Positions 1 to 8,719 of a DNA stretch of 64,000 nucleotides are shown here, piece by piece (the stretch's first letter is position 1; each line of letters starts with the position of its first letter). Position numbers and translations under genes: made by a program. Under the pieces are notes generated by a model. That model had not been told where the DNA came from and searched no databases. It saw only the letters and a list, made by a program, of their open reading frames with translations. Source of the stretch: JBBRCE01 sp038205115 (GTDB taxonomy: Bacteria; Planctomycetota; Planctomycetia; Pirellulales; JBBRCE01); assembly GCA_038205115.1 (NCBI GenBank), contig JBBRCE010000021.1:15836-79835 (forward strand), given 5' to 3'.

Positions 1-2646
1 AATGCCAATCCGCGCCAAACGATGTTTGCCTTCCCAAGGGCATTGCGCAACTTCGCATTGCACGGCAAACGCATCGTCCGCCTTGGCTTGCGGATAATCG
101 TAGCGGAAGTAGTTGAGCATCTCTTCCACGCGCACCGCGTCTGGCGGCGGAAGTTGCCCACGCTCGGTCAGATAGCGCCGCAGATTGGTGTACGAGCCGG
201 TATCGACATCCGTGGCGAAGGTCGAAAGCGGATCGTCCGCCACGGCGATGAAGCGATTGACCGGCAGCGCTTGGTAAGCCTCACGCGACTGCGGATCGAA
301 GACCGGCATCACTTGATTCGTTGCGACATTCACATGGGCAGCGCTGTCGAGGGCGATTCCTGCCAAAGTCTGCGAGTATAGATTTGTCGTGCCTGTGAGC
401 AAACCGCTGTTGCCAGGCACTTCGCCGCTTAGCGTTGACGCTGTGGCCGCCTGTTGCGTGGAATTCGCCACAGCCGAATTGATGGTCTGTACGCCAACTG
501 TGAGGCTATTTGACGGTGAATTATTTAGCTGGTCAATGATTGATTTGAGTGGGCCGGGTTGAGTGCGATCGGCAAAATTGAATTGCGGTGGCTCGTTACT
601 GGCACCGCCTTTCGACTCGCCACTCTGCGCGAGATCTAAGTATCGATTCCAATAATAATTTTTTTCATCGCCGCGTTCGTTGACCACATGGCTGGCGATC
701 GACAGGCACGGCGTGATCGCCACGCTGGCTGAAGTACTGATGCTAGGAATTTTATCGCGACTAACAAACTTGTTGGAGTCTGGCAAAGCTAGCGTACCGC
801 CAACAGTTTTCCCCTGCTCCCCGCCGTAATTGAAAACGACATTTTGGCCCGGCTGCATCTGGGGTTCAGTAACCGTATACTGGGGCTTCGCGACCGAGTA
901 ATTGTCGTTGTCGGCGAATGGTTTACCCGCAACTTTGATCTTCGGCGAATGGTCGACCGCTTTCGCTTCAAGTTCGTTCCGATCGCGTTGTCGCCCAGCA
1001 TCGGGCGTGAGTCTGCCGCCTGAAGGCGCGCCTCGGGCCTGCATTTCGCCCAGCGCGTACTGACTCTCTTTGCCGTTTGCTGGCGATTGACCACCGAACA
1101 CGCCACTATTGACCGTGGTTGCACCCGTGTAGGTATTATTACCAGTCACCACCAAGGCGGTATCATTGCTGGGTGAAACATGGATGTCACTCCTCAGAGT
1201 TTTGCAATTTACATCACCTACAAAGTCGTACGTCACACTCGACGTTCCGGCCCGTGAGAGGTTGCCAAAATTCGCGGTATTGCCTGCTGAAAACTCTCCA
1301 CCGTTGCAGCGGTGACCTTGGCTCTGCGCAGCGGTCAGGTTCGTCGAACCGCTGCTTAAAGTTAAAGTGCCGGCATTGGTCGTATTTGCAAAATTCGCAG
1401 GCTTCGAGAACACATGCAAAGTTGCCGTGATGACATCATCGCCATCGTTGGAGCCACTTCCTGCCAGGTATGCATAGGAGCCGAAACTCGTCCCATTCGC
1501 GTGGGCGACCTGCACGCGGTTGGCGACGTTCAGCGCGCTGGCGTAAGGTTCGTCGGCGGTGGCGACAATATCGGACGGCATGCTTGTGCAACTGCTTGAA
1601 CTCAGACGAGGTTCCCACGAATCGAAGACCAGCAAGGAGTTCTTGTCTTGCTTAATGCCAAGGACAGAGGAAGAAATCAAACCATTACCGGCTGACGGCG
1701 AAAACTCGTGAAACGCGAGTTGAGAACCGAGTTGGCCAAAAGCGATGCTGGTTGCGCTGGAATCGATTGAAGCTGGTAGCAGACCGGCTTGAATTTCGCG
1801 GCGTAGATCGAGCGTTGCGGAAGCGGACGACCGGCCGGGGAGGAGTGTCAGTAGGCGTTGAAAGGCGAGCGGATTTCCCGTCGCCGCCGAAATGCCGGGA
1901 TGAAATGTATAAGGCTCACGAAGCGGATTCAACGCAGAGCGATCGTATTCATCATCCAAGATGCCTGGCACGCTGACCTGTACAGGAAATTCGAGCCGCT
2001 GGCGCTGGGTTGCGATGTCAGACGAGGAATTCAGACCACGCTGCACGACGCCCGGCGCTGCCGGATTCGGCGCTGCCGGATTCGTGGCTGCGGAATTCGT
2101 GGCGTCCGGATTCGTGGCGGCTGGATTGGCGTCGACGACCGACGGTGAACTGTGAGGCTGATCGCTGTGCAATTCGCGCAGCACCCAGCCAAAGCTGATT
2201 GCGGCAGCCAACGATGCGGCCACCGCCAGGCGTTGCCCCCACGACCGCGAACTGGACGTGTAACGCGCCGGCGGCGCCGCAATCGGGTGAGTTGACGTTG
2301 AAACGCCGCTGAGCGGCAATGTTTTTTTTGCCTGCAAATCGTTGCTGTCTTGCCCGGCGCCATTTACCTGCAAAGCGCCGTTCAACTGCAGCGCCACAGC
2401 CGGCGTAGCGATGTGTTCGGCCTGCCATTGGCGGTCGATGGCCTGCTGCTGCTCGGCCGTTAACTGCGCGGCGGGTTCGCGAGCGAGTTGGTCGCTGAGC
2501 AGGCCGATGGTCTGACGAATGTCGTCGACCAATTGCCGCGCGGCAGGTTCGCGGCGGAGAAGTTTTTCGACGGCAAAACGCTGCTTGCCGTCAAGTTCGC
2601 CCAGCACGTAAGCGGTCCACTGGGGATCATGCGGATCGAAGTTCAT
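1..2646 (-). CDS. vWFA (YfbK-type) protein with anti-sigma-like N-terminus, C-terminally truncated by window edge
   Basis: The frame is open from an ATG at 2646 to base 1 (882 codons), so the gene continues outside the window. Residues 1-60 resemble the short helical head of planctomycete anti-sigma proteins (start MNFDPHDPQWTAYVLGELDG). A membrane segment lies at about 136-157, followed by a repetitive linker (173-199, NPAAT/NPAAP units). The last 80 visible residues (DPLSTFATDVDTGSYTNLRR, then VEEMLNYFRYDY) match the conserved region that precedes the vWFA domain in YfbK-family proteins; the vWFA fold itself must lie beyond the edge. Residues 502-515 read GNNTYTGATTVNSG, the signature of autotransporter-associated beta-strand repeats, which is unexpected here. 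The ECF sigma factor gene lies 152 bp upstream on the same strand, so a membrane regulator of that sigma factor is a reasonable inference. Confidence 0.85.
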   Translation of the reverse strand, partial: MNFDPHDPQWTAYVLGELDGKQRFAVEKLLRREPAARQLVDDIRQTIGLLSDQLAREPAAQLTAEQQQAIDRQWQAEHIATPAVALQLNGALQVNGAGQDSNDLQAKKTLPLSGVSTSTHPIAAPPARYTSSSRSWGQRLAVAASLAAAISFGWVLRELHSDQPHSSPSVVDANPAATNPDATNSAATNPAAPNPAAPGVVQRGLNSSSDIATQRQRLEFPVQVSVPGILDDEYDRSALNPLREPYTFHPGISAATGNPLAFQRLLTLLPGRSSASATLDLRREIQAGLLPASIDSSATSIAFGQLGSQLAFHEFSPSAGNGLISSSVLGIKQDKNSLLVFDSWEPRLSSSSCTSMPSDIVATADEPYASALNVANRVQVAHANGTSFGSYAYLAGSGSNDGDDVITATLHVFSKPANFANTTNAGTLTLSSGSTNLTAAQSQGHRCNGGEFSAGNTANFGNLSRAGTSSVTYDFVGDVNCKTLRSDIHVSPSNDTALVVTGNNTYTGATTVNSGVFGGQSPANGKESQYALGEMQARGAPSGGRLTPDAGRQRDRNELEAKAVDHSPKIKVAGKPFADNDNYSVAKPQYTVTEPQMQPGQNVVFNYGGEQGKTVGGTLALPDSNKFVSRDKIPSISTSASVAITPCLSIASHVVNERGDEKNYYWNRYLDLAQSGESKGGASNEPPQFNFADRTQPGPLKSIIDQLNNSPSNSLTVGVQTINSAVANSTQQAATASTLSGEVPGNSGLLTGTTNLYSQTLAGIALDSAAHVNVATNQVMPVFDPQSREAYQALPVNRFIAVADDPLSTFATDVDTGSYTNLRRYLTERGQLPPPDAVRVEEMLNYFRYDYPQAKADDAFAVQCEVAQCPWEGKHRLARIGI
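2053..2127. repeat. In-frame 15-bp minisatellite, five units
   Basis: Five consecutive 15-bp units lie inside the vWFA gene. The first two are identical and the others differ at one to four bases. They encode the NPAAT/NPDAT/NPAAP linker just after the membrane segment. Because the unit is a multiple of three, copy-number change would only alter linker length. Confidence 0.85.
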
Positions 2647-2798
2647 CGTAACGTTCCTTAAAAAAGCGGCGCGGCCGCGTGGGGTTCGGATGGCGGCAAT
2701 CGGCAATGCAAACCGAGCGCGCGATCCGCGGGGCTGGCGAACACGCGCGCCGCGGAGGCAATCGGAGTTGGTTGCAGATTGCTGAGATTCATGGCTGG

Positions 2799-3299
2799 CT
2801 ATTTGGCTTTGTGTCGCCCGTTGCTGGTTGGTGTGGGCTGCTGGTTGAGTTGGCTGCGCAGTCGGCCGATGGCGGTGTGAATCAGCACGCCCACGTGCGT
2901 GACGCTCAGACCGGTGATGGCGGCGATCTCTCGGTAACTCAGTCCGCTTTGAAATTTCAGACGGACGACTTCTTGCTGGCTCTCCGGCAGGGTGCCGACC
3001 AGTTGCAGCACCTGGTCCAGGCTTTCGCGATGTTCCAGCACGGTGGTTTGCGCTGGCTCGCGACTTTCGCAAGTTTGGCTGGCGGCTTCGCTAAGTGGCG
3101 TCATGCGTTGTTCCTTGCGACGAATATCGAATGCCCTATTGCGGCAGACGGTGTACAGCCACGGGGCCAATTTATCGCGGGCAGACGGCCCCTCGCGGAG
3201 CAACCGTAAAAAAGCATCTTGCACCACATCGCGGGCAGACTCCAAATCTTCGGTCAGGCGCGCGGTGTAAGCGATCAGTGGACCTTGAAATTGGTCCAC
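2799..3299 (-). CDS. ECF-type RNA polymerase sigma factor
   Basis: A 166-residue sigma-70 family protein of the short planctomycete ECF type. Region 2 is seen at about residues 8-60 (RDVVQDAFLRLLRE, then WLYTVCRNRAFDIRRK) and region 4 near the C-terminus (LSYREIAAITGLSVTHVGVL, a helix-turn-helix). It would direct RNA polymerase to a small regulon. The start used is GTG at 3299. The frame is open back to a stop about 75 bases further upstream and would add a plausible WIRQAV stretch, but only non-standard starts (ATT, ATC, ATA) are available there. The vWFA protein with an anti-sigma-like head is encoded next on the same strand and probably regulates it. Confidence 0.88.
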   Translation of the reverse strand: MDQFQGPLIAYTARLTEDLESARDVVQDAFLRLLREGPSARDKLAPWLYTVCRNRAFDIRRKEQRMTPLSEAASQTCESREPAQTTVLEHRESLDQVLQLVGTLPESQQEVVRLKFQSGLSYREIAAITGLSVTHVGVLIHTAIGRLRSQLNQQPTPTSNGRHKAK

Positions 3300-3841
3300 C
3301 GCTTGCCGAATCCAGTGCGTGGTCTGCCCATCGAGAGAAATGCGTTGACGCTCCGTTGTGGTGGTGTCGATTCCGCCTGCACCTATTTAACGGCTGGGCA
3401 GCGGATTTATTAATGGGCGGCAAACCGAATTATCGAGCCTTGCATGTCGGCCGCTTTTGAATAGACTGCGCTAAGGGGATACTTGCGAAACCGACGACTT
3501 TTTCTGCGGCTTTGCGAGTGCTATCATGAGCAGACTCCGGCGAAGCAACAAAGTTGGCGGTTGGCGGGCGAGAAATTGGCCTGGAAGGTTAAAACCGGCA
3601 CGGAATTTTCGGGCAAAAGTTTTTCCAAAATTGCGGTTTCTGCCCCAAGCCAGGCGGCGATCGTGACGATAGAATTGGCTAACGAACCACAGGATACAAA
3701 CCTCTCTTCCATGCATTCCGTCGGCGGGACCTAAAACCATGCGTAGACAGCATCACCAAACAGCTAGTGCTTAGCACGGCTCGATCCTGTTCTAATCGCA
3801 AACGACTCCACCTTCGCAATCGGATGAGAGGTTTGACATAA
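3300..3841. other. Intergenic region, no supported gene
   Basis: Short frames exist on both strands (for example 3483-3734 plus), but none has recognisable composition, a ribosome binding site or a family resemblance. The region ends at a strong plus-strand terminator-like hairpin, so a short plus-strand transcript is possible, though I see no convincing promoter. Confidence 0.4.
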
Positions 3842-3881
3842 GGCCGCGGCGCTTGCAACAGCAAGTGCCGCGGCCGTTTTT
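3842..3881 (+). terminator. Rho-independent terminator-like hairpin
   Basis: A 15-bp stem with one G-T wobble (3842-3856 with 3861-3875) and an AACA loop is followed by GTTTTT. The U-tract is on the plus strand only, while the nearest gene (ending at 3991) is on the minus strand, so it does not terminate that gene in the classical way. Bidirectional use through the stem alone is possible. Confidence 0.6.
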
Positions 3882-3990
3882 GTTGGTGTGCGTCGCTTGC
3901 CGGCAATGCGCATAAAAAACGCTTCGAGCCTGGCAGGCGGCCAAACTCGAAGCGCGTGAAGTTTGCCATCGTATCGCGAATTGGTTGCGA

Positions 3991-6522
3991 CTAGCGCGGC
4001 TGCTTGTTGGGATCCTTGGGGTCTCTCGGACCATTCGGATTTGGCTGGCTTGGAGTGGTTGGCGTTTTTGGCTGCAGTTGCTTCTGACGCTGAATTTCAG
4101 CCTGCCGCTGCGCCTCGGCTTGTTTTTGACGCTGCGCCTCGGCTTGCTTCTGCGCCTCGGCCTGTTTTTGTCGCTGCAGGTCGGCTTGCCTTTGCGCCTC
4201 GGCTTGCTTCTGCTGGTCGGCCTGTTTTTGCCGCTGCAGGTCGGCTTGCTTCTGCGCCTCGGCCTGTTTTTGTCGCTGAATTTCGGCTTGTTTCTGGGCA
4301 TCGATCTGCTTCTGAGCAGCGAGTTGTTTTTGACGAGCCTGCTCGGCCAACTTGGCTTGCTCAGCTTGTTTTTGACGTTGCTGCTCGGCCTGTTTCTGCG
4401 CGTCGATCTGTTTTTGTTGTTCGAGCTGCTTCTGCTTTTGCAGTTGGGCCGCCTTCTGAGACTCGAGTTGCTTCTGCGCGTCGAGCTGTTTTTGCTTGGT
4501 CGCATCAAGCTGTTTTTGTTGTTCGAGCTGCTTCTGTTTTTGTAGTTCGGCAGCCTTTTGAGAGTCGAGTTGCTTTTGCGCGTCGAGTTGTTTTTGCTTG
4601 GCCGCGTCTAATTGTTTTTGGCGCGCTTCGTCGGCCAACCGTTTTTGCTCGGCCAGCTTTTTGGCATCGTCGGCGGCCTTGCCCTTCTGAGCGTCAAGTT
4701 GTTTTTGGCGCGCTTCGTCGGCTAATCGTTTTTGCTCGGCCAGCTTTTTGGCATCGTCCGTTGGCTTGCCCTTCTGAGCGTCGAGTTGTTTCTGCCGCGC
4801 TTGATCGGCCAGTTTTTGCGTGATTTCGGTCTCGCGACGTTGCTGTTCGGCCAGACGCTGCTTTTCTTGGCGCTCCGAGATCTTCTTGTTCAGGTCGACC
4901 TTGGGGATATCGGACTTGACCGTTTGTTTAATGGCTATGGGGCCAGCGTCGAGCTTGATGGGCTCGACTTTTACGGTGTGCGTGTCTTTGATCTTTTTTA
5001 GGTCGATTTGCTGCTGCATGCCGGAAAGATCGACAGGCAGTTTCGGAGCTCTGGTCTCATTGGCACGAGGCCTGTTTCTTGGATCGAGCCTGGAGTTGTC
5101 GAGCGTGACGAGCAGCGGTTTGAGGGAGCCGGTGGTGCCGGTGTTTTCCTTGCCAAGTTTGGCAAACAGGTTGCCTTGCTGCTGGCCGTTTTGCTGCACT
5201 TGTTGCGATCGGACAAAGACCTGATTCCGCTGGGCTTTATCGAGCTGCTCCAGCCGGATGGATTTGGTGTTGATGTTGCCGAACTTGGTAACCGTAATGT
5301 TATTGGTAATATTGTTAATCGTGACGTTGTTGACGACGGTCGTGTTCTTGATTTTACCGTTGTTGATTTGGTGCGCGTAATTGATCTGCTGGGTTAGCGT
5401 CACCGGCGGGCGATACTGCGGTTCGGTTTGTCGCAGGTGATGCAACTCGACAATCTGCTGGCCCCAGTTGTCGTTGTGATAAACGCGCCGATTGTAATTC
5501 GAGTAATAACGAAACAGCGGATCGGGGTGACTGTACTCTTGGGCGTAAACGCCGTAGGACACAAAACCCAACTTGGCAAACGGCTTCTCATAGCAGTTGC
5601 CAAAGTAGTAGGTGCCGCAAGGACTGACGAACAGCGACGACAACATGCTTTGTTCATGCACAATGTATTGCGGCTGATAAACGTAATCGGCAGGGCATTG
5701 CGAATAATCGATGGCCACCGGCGCAAATAGGCAGCCGCGACGCTGCAAGGCGCGATCCCAATAGGCTTCGACAAACACATACCCGCAGGGCGTGTAGACG
5801 TAATGCGCCGGAACCAGCACATAGTCTTGTTGTCCCTGCACCCATTGTCCCTGACGCCACTTGTAACGATCTTCTTGATAAACGTATGCGCCGGGCGAGT
5901 AAACCGAATCGACACTGGGCGGCGCGCCCGTCTCTTCCACCTGCGGCGCATCGGGCGGCGGCAACACGACGATATCCGTCATGTCGGCCGGTCTCCAAAA
6001 ACCGTTGGTGTATTGAAAGCCGCCTTCGACCTTGGACCAATAGCCAGCCATCCATTGCATGTTCGGCGGCGGCGAACGCCAAATGCCAGTCACCCAAACG
6101 TAATTCGGCTGGTCGGGCACAAACGCCCAGTAGCCAGAAATCCATTGAACGTCGTCGCCTTCGGGACGTTCGGCCGGCGGCATCTCTTCGATGGGCGCGG
6201 GCGGTTCTTGAACCATGACCGCGTTCGGTTGCAGGCTGCCGTTACCGGGTTCGGCGAATGCCTCGTGCACCGGACCGGTGGTCAACACCTCAACGCCTTT
6301 GGGCTGATCCAACGAATCGGTATCTTGCACAGCCGTGTTCTGATTGAACGTGCCTTGGCTATCGTCCGGCACGACGGGCAACGAAGGGTCGGACGGTGCG
6401 GTGAGCGCGCCTGGCTCGTCGGGCAAGACAAGCGGCTGATCGGCCCAGGCAACCCAGGCCGTGACCAGCACCGCGCAACAACTAACCGCGCCCAGTACCC
6501 ACGCACGAAAACTAGCAGACAT
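3991..6522 (-). CDS. Secreted WXXGXW-repeat protein with long Q/K-rich coiled-coil tail
   Basis: The 843-residue product starts at ATG 6522. The in-frame ATG 18 codons upstream would bury the signal peptide, while 6522 is preceded by AGGGG at good spacing and gives a clean signal peptide (VLGAVSCCAVLVTAWVAWA). Residues about 120-200 hold tandem WXXGXW motifs (WISGYW, WVTGIW, WMAGYW, YTNGFW), a repeat family common in secreted planctomycete and proteobacterial proteins of unknown role. The middle is rich in aromatic, Asn and Gln residues. The last 290 residues are nearly pure heptad-like KQ/LDAQ/AEQ repeats, predicted to form a long coiled coil, ending in a Pro/Asn/Asp tail. It may be a cell-surface or periplasmic structural protein; no enzymatic motif is visible. 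Confidence 0.85.
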   Translation of the reverse strand: MSASFRAWVLGAVSCCAVLVTAWVAWADQPLVLPDEPGALTAPSDPSLPVVPDDSQGTFNQNTAVQDTDSLDQPKGVEVLTTGPVHEAFAEPGNGSLQPNAVMVQEPPAPIEEMPPAERPEGDDVQWISGYWAFVPDQPNYVWVTGIWRSPPPNMQWMAGYWSKVEGGFQYTNGFWRPADMTDIVVLPPPDAPQVEETGAPPSVDSVYSPGAYVYQEDRYKWRQGQWVQGQQDYVLVPAHYVYTPCGYVFVEAYWDRALQRRGCLFAPVAIDYSQCPADYVYQPQYIVHEQSMLSSLFVSPCGTYYFGNCYEKPFAKLGFVSYGVYAQEYSHPDPLFRYYSNYNRRVYHNDNWGQQIVELHHLRQTEPQYRPPVTLTQQINYAHQINNGKIKNTTVVNNVTINNITNNITVTKFGNINTKSIRLEQLDKAQRNQVFVRSQQVQQNGQQQGNLFAKLGKENTGTTGSLKPLLVTLDNSRLDPRNRPRANETRAPKLPVDLSGMQQQIDLKKIKDTHTVKVEPIKLDAGPIAIKQTVKSDIPKVDLNKKISERQEKQRLAEQQRRETEITQKLADQARQKQLDAQKGKPTDDAKKLAEQKRLADEARQKQLDAQKGKAADDAKKLAEQKRLADEARQKQLDAAKQKQLDAQKQLDSQKAAELQKQKQLEQQKQLDATKQKQLDAQKQLESQKAAQLQKQKQLEQQKQIDAQKQAEQQRQKQAEQAKLAEQARQKQLAAQKQIDAQKQAEIQRQKQAEAQKQADLQRQKQADQQKQAEAQRQADLQRQKQAEAQKQAEAQRQKQAEAQRQAEIQRQKQLQPKTPTTPSQPNPNGPRDPKDPNKQPR

Positions 6523-7036
6523 AACCAACCCCTGTTGAAAATTTTGACCACCCGACGTCGACCACCTCGCCGACATTCGATTTGGACGGTGTCACCCGGT
6601 GCCCGTAACCGCGCATCCGTCAAGTGCAATCATAACACAATTAGCAAGCGGCCGCGGGCAACCGCTGTCAAAAGGTTTTCAGCAAATTTGCTGCTCGAAA
6701 ACATTTCGCGACTGTCGACCCCTACCACGTATGCCAATCGATGGCCGAACGTCGGCCGAGAAACCGCTGGCTCGGGGCTTTCGCGTGAGGAAACCGCCGT
6801 TTGTGGATTTTTTATCAAACCCGCTTCCGGCGACCAAAATCGCTGCGTAACACGTTGGAAAGGCTGATGTTGCGAGTGGCAGCATGCGAAAAAAACGCTG
6901 TGGACAGTGAGGACACAGCGGGTGCCGGCATTACGTTTTCAGTTAACTTCGCGCGGACCGCAGGTCCGGCACTTCGACTTGCGATGGATCGACTTTCTTT
7001 CGCGGGCACACGCGAAGCGAGGCACGGCGCTTCGAA
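6523..7036. other. Long upstream region of the WXXGXW gene, no supported gene
   Basis: No convincing coding frame on either strand. It lies between the minus-strand RNA-like repeat (starting near 7400) and the WXXGXW gene start at 6522, so it could be a long leader of that gene if transcription from the repeat promoter reads through. Confidence 0.4.
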
Positions 7037-7400
7037 TCGCGCTTTTGCAAGTCGGAGTGTATGAGCGGACGCCAGGCTGTTGAAGCGCAGGCGACCACCG
7101 TTCGGATTTTCAAAGAGCTTCAACGGGGGTTCGGCGAATTACTGCGGCCGCATGTCGGTTCGTTTTCGAAACGCCAGCGCACCGGCGTTCCTACTTTTGT
7201 CTAGCAAACCATCCACGCGACGTCTCTTGCCACCAGTCTCATGCAAGTGCAGGCTGTTTGTCCGGCCAGAAATCGAGTTTGCACGTTTGATCGCTGGCTG
7301 GAGTGTTTTGCCCACGTTGCACGCTGAGTTGTCAGAGCCCTGGGTTGGCCTCAAATCCGTTGTCCCGCATTGGGCGGAGCATCCGCCCGCGAGATGAATG
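7037..7400 (-). ncRNA. Left copy of a promoter-led, structured dispersed repeat (putative RNA)
   Basis: Read on the minus strand, this segment matches 63506-64000 read on the plus strand. A block of about 50 bases is identical (core GCGGGACAACGGATTTGAGG) and another of about 55 bases is nearly identical (around GGATGGTTTGCTAGACAAAA). Substitutions keep stems. The 5' hairpin GGGCGGA/TCCGCCC (7372-7378 with 7382-7388) keeps pairing in the other copy. The stem 7184-7189 with 7170-7175 changes two A-T pairs to T-A in the other copy. The start is set from the promoter; 7037 is only where comparison with the other copy runs out. The alternative is a degraded mobile element or a leader of the downstream gene. 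Confidence 0.55.
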
Positions 7401-7406
7401 AACGTT

Positions 7407-7435
7407 AGTATACCATAGCGCGATGCGGCAATCAA
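7407..7435 (-). promoter_or_regulatory. Sigma-70-type promoter of the left repeat copy
   Basis: On the minus strand, TTGATT (7430-7435) and TATACT (7407-7412) are separated by 17 bp. The -10 box and the bases around it are shared with the right copy while the spacer differs, so the promoter appears conserved by selection rather than by simple sequence identity. Confidence 0.6.
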
Positions 7436-7876
7436 CGGCAGCGAGCAAGTTTCGTGATGCTCAGCCGCATATCGGCCGTCAGCGTGCCGGCGTTGAGGCG
7501 GTGCCTGTCGTCACTGTGAGTCGCGCTCCGTTTAAGCGGCGAGGCAGCATTAATCGGTGCGCGCCGCTGTGCGTCGGCGAGAAGCGCGTTCATTGCGCGC
7601 GGCTGCTAGCAGCCAACGCGGTATGCTAGCAACGATTGGAGACGGATTGACACCGGCCTGCAACTTGCATTACAGTCGGCCCTCCGGAACATTTGCGCCA
7701 GGAAGGCTCGCAGGGCAATATTCATTTTGTGATATTGCGGGTCGCGGTCGTCCTCCGGGGTGATCGGTTTTGCCCGCGAACAGCGTCGGCGATCAGCTTC
7801 AGCGAACAGCGTCAGCGATGAGCGCCCCGTTGTCGGTCGAGAATGGTTCAATTCCTTCCAACCTAAGGATACGTCA

Positions 7877-8590
7877 ATGTACCATTCAGGCGGCTCGCGA
7901 TCGTCGGTATCGGCTGGCGTCTGCTCGACGGCCACCGATGCCCATCTGGCGTTGTTCGGCCCTTTGCATTACGAGCCAAATTACGCCTATCCGCTGGTCG
8001 TTTGGTTGCACGGCTCGGCAGGCGATGAGCGACAGTTGCGCAAAGTGATGCCGCTGATCAGCATGCGAAATTACGTTGCGGTTGGTCCGCGCGGCACTTG
8101 GGCAGAAAAGAGCGGCGGCTTTAGTTGGCGGCAGAGCCACGATCAGGTTTCGCTGGCCGAACATCGCGTGGCGGAAGCGATCGAAGGCGCCAAGGGCCGC
8201 TACAACGTCAACTCAAAGCGGATTTTTCTGGCCGGATTTGCTTGCGGCGGCACGATGGCCTTTCGCTTGGCCATGCGGCATCCGGAGCAGTACGCCGGTG
8301 TGATCTCGCTGTGCGGCGCTTTTCCAGATTGCGACGCCCCGCTGCAACGGATTGCCGATGCCCGGCAGTTGCCCATTTTTATGTCATGCGGTCAGCACGG
8401 GGTGGAATGTTCGCCAGTGATTGTCTGCGAAAACCTGCGGCTGTTTCACGCCGCCGGAATGTCGGCCACGCTGCGTCAGTATCCGTGCGGGGACGAACTC
8501 GACACGCTGATGCTCAGCGATTTGGATCGTTGGATCATGTCGCAAGTTGTGCCAGCGGCCGCCGAGCCATCGACCAGCAGCGCGCTCTAG
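7877..8590 (+). CDS. Alpha/beta-hydrolase-fold (phospholipase/carboxylesterase family) protein lacking the catalytic triad
   Basis: The 237-residue product starts at ATG 7877, with AAGGA seven bases upstream. The fold is recognisable from YPLVVWLHGSAGDERQL (residues 38-54) and from RIFLAGFACGGTMAFRLA, the nucleophile-elbow region. In active relatives the elbow reads G-x-S-x-G; here the serine position is Ala122. The C-terminal histidine site is Asp206 (YPCGDELDT instead of a GH motif), and the usual acid loop reads CGQHGVE. It therefore looks like a hydrolase-fold protein without esterase chemistry, perhaps a binding or regulatory protein. From memory, similar Ser-less versions occur in other planctomycetes, which would mean a conserved state rather than a decayed gene. 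Confidence 0.8.
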   Translation: MYHSGGSRSSVSAGVCSTATDAHLALFGPLHYEPNYAYPLVVWLHGSAGDERQLRKVMPLISMRNYVAVGPRGTWAEKSGGFSWRQSHDQVSLAEHRVAEAIEGAKGRYNVNSKRIFLAGFACGGTMAFRLAMRHPEQYAGVISLCGAFPDCDAPLQRIADARQLPIFMSCGQHGVECSPVIVCENLRLFHAAGMSATLRQYPCGDELDTLMLSDLDRWIMSQVVPAAAEPSTSSAL

Positions 8591-8719
8591 AAAATCGCTG
8601 GCCAAGTCCGCGGACGCAATTTGTGGCCGATACGACGCGGCGGTCGACGCTTGCGACTATTCGGCTCACCCGTGTTGGCGATGCGCCGGCTTCGCCGTCA
8701 TCAATGCTGCGTCACCACG

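Noticed and set aside
3963..4823. Long plus-strand open frames (286 and 186 codons) opposite the WXXGXW gene tail
   Set aside because: They are the antisense of a codon-repetitive Q/K tail. The products are monotonous Leu/Phe or Arg/Val strings, there is no ribosome binding site, and the minus-strand gene is clearly real.
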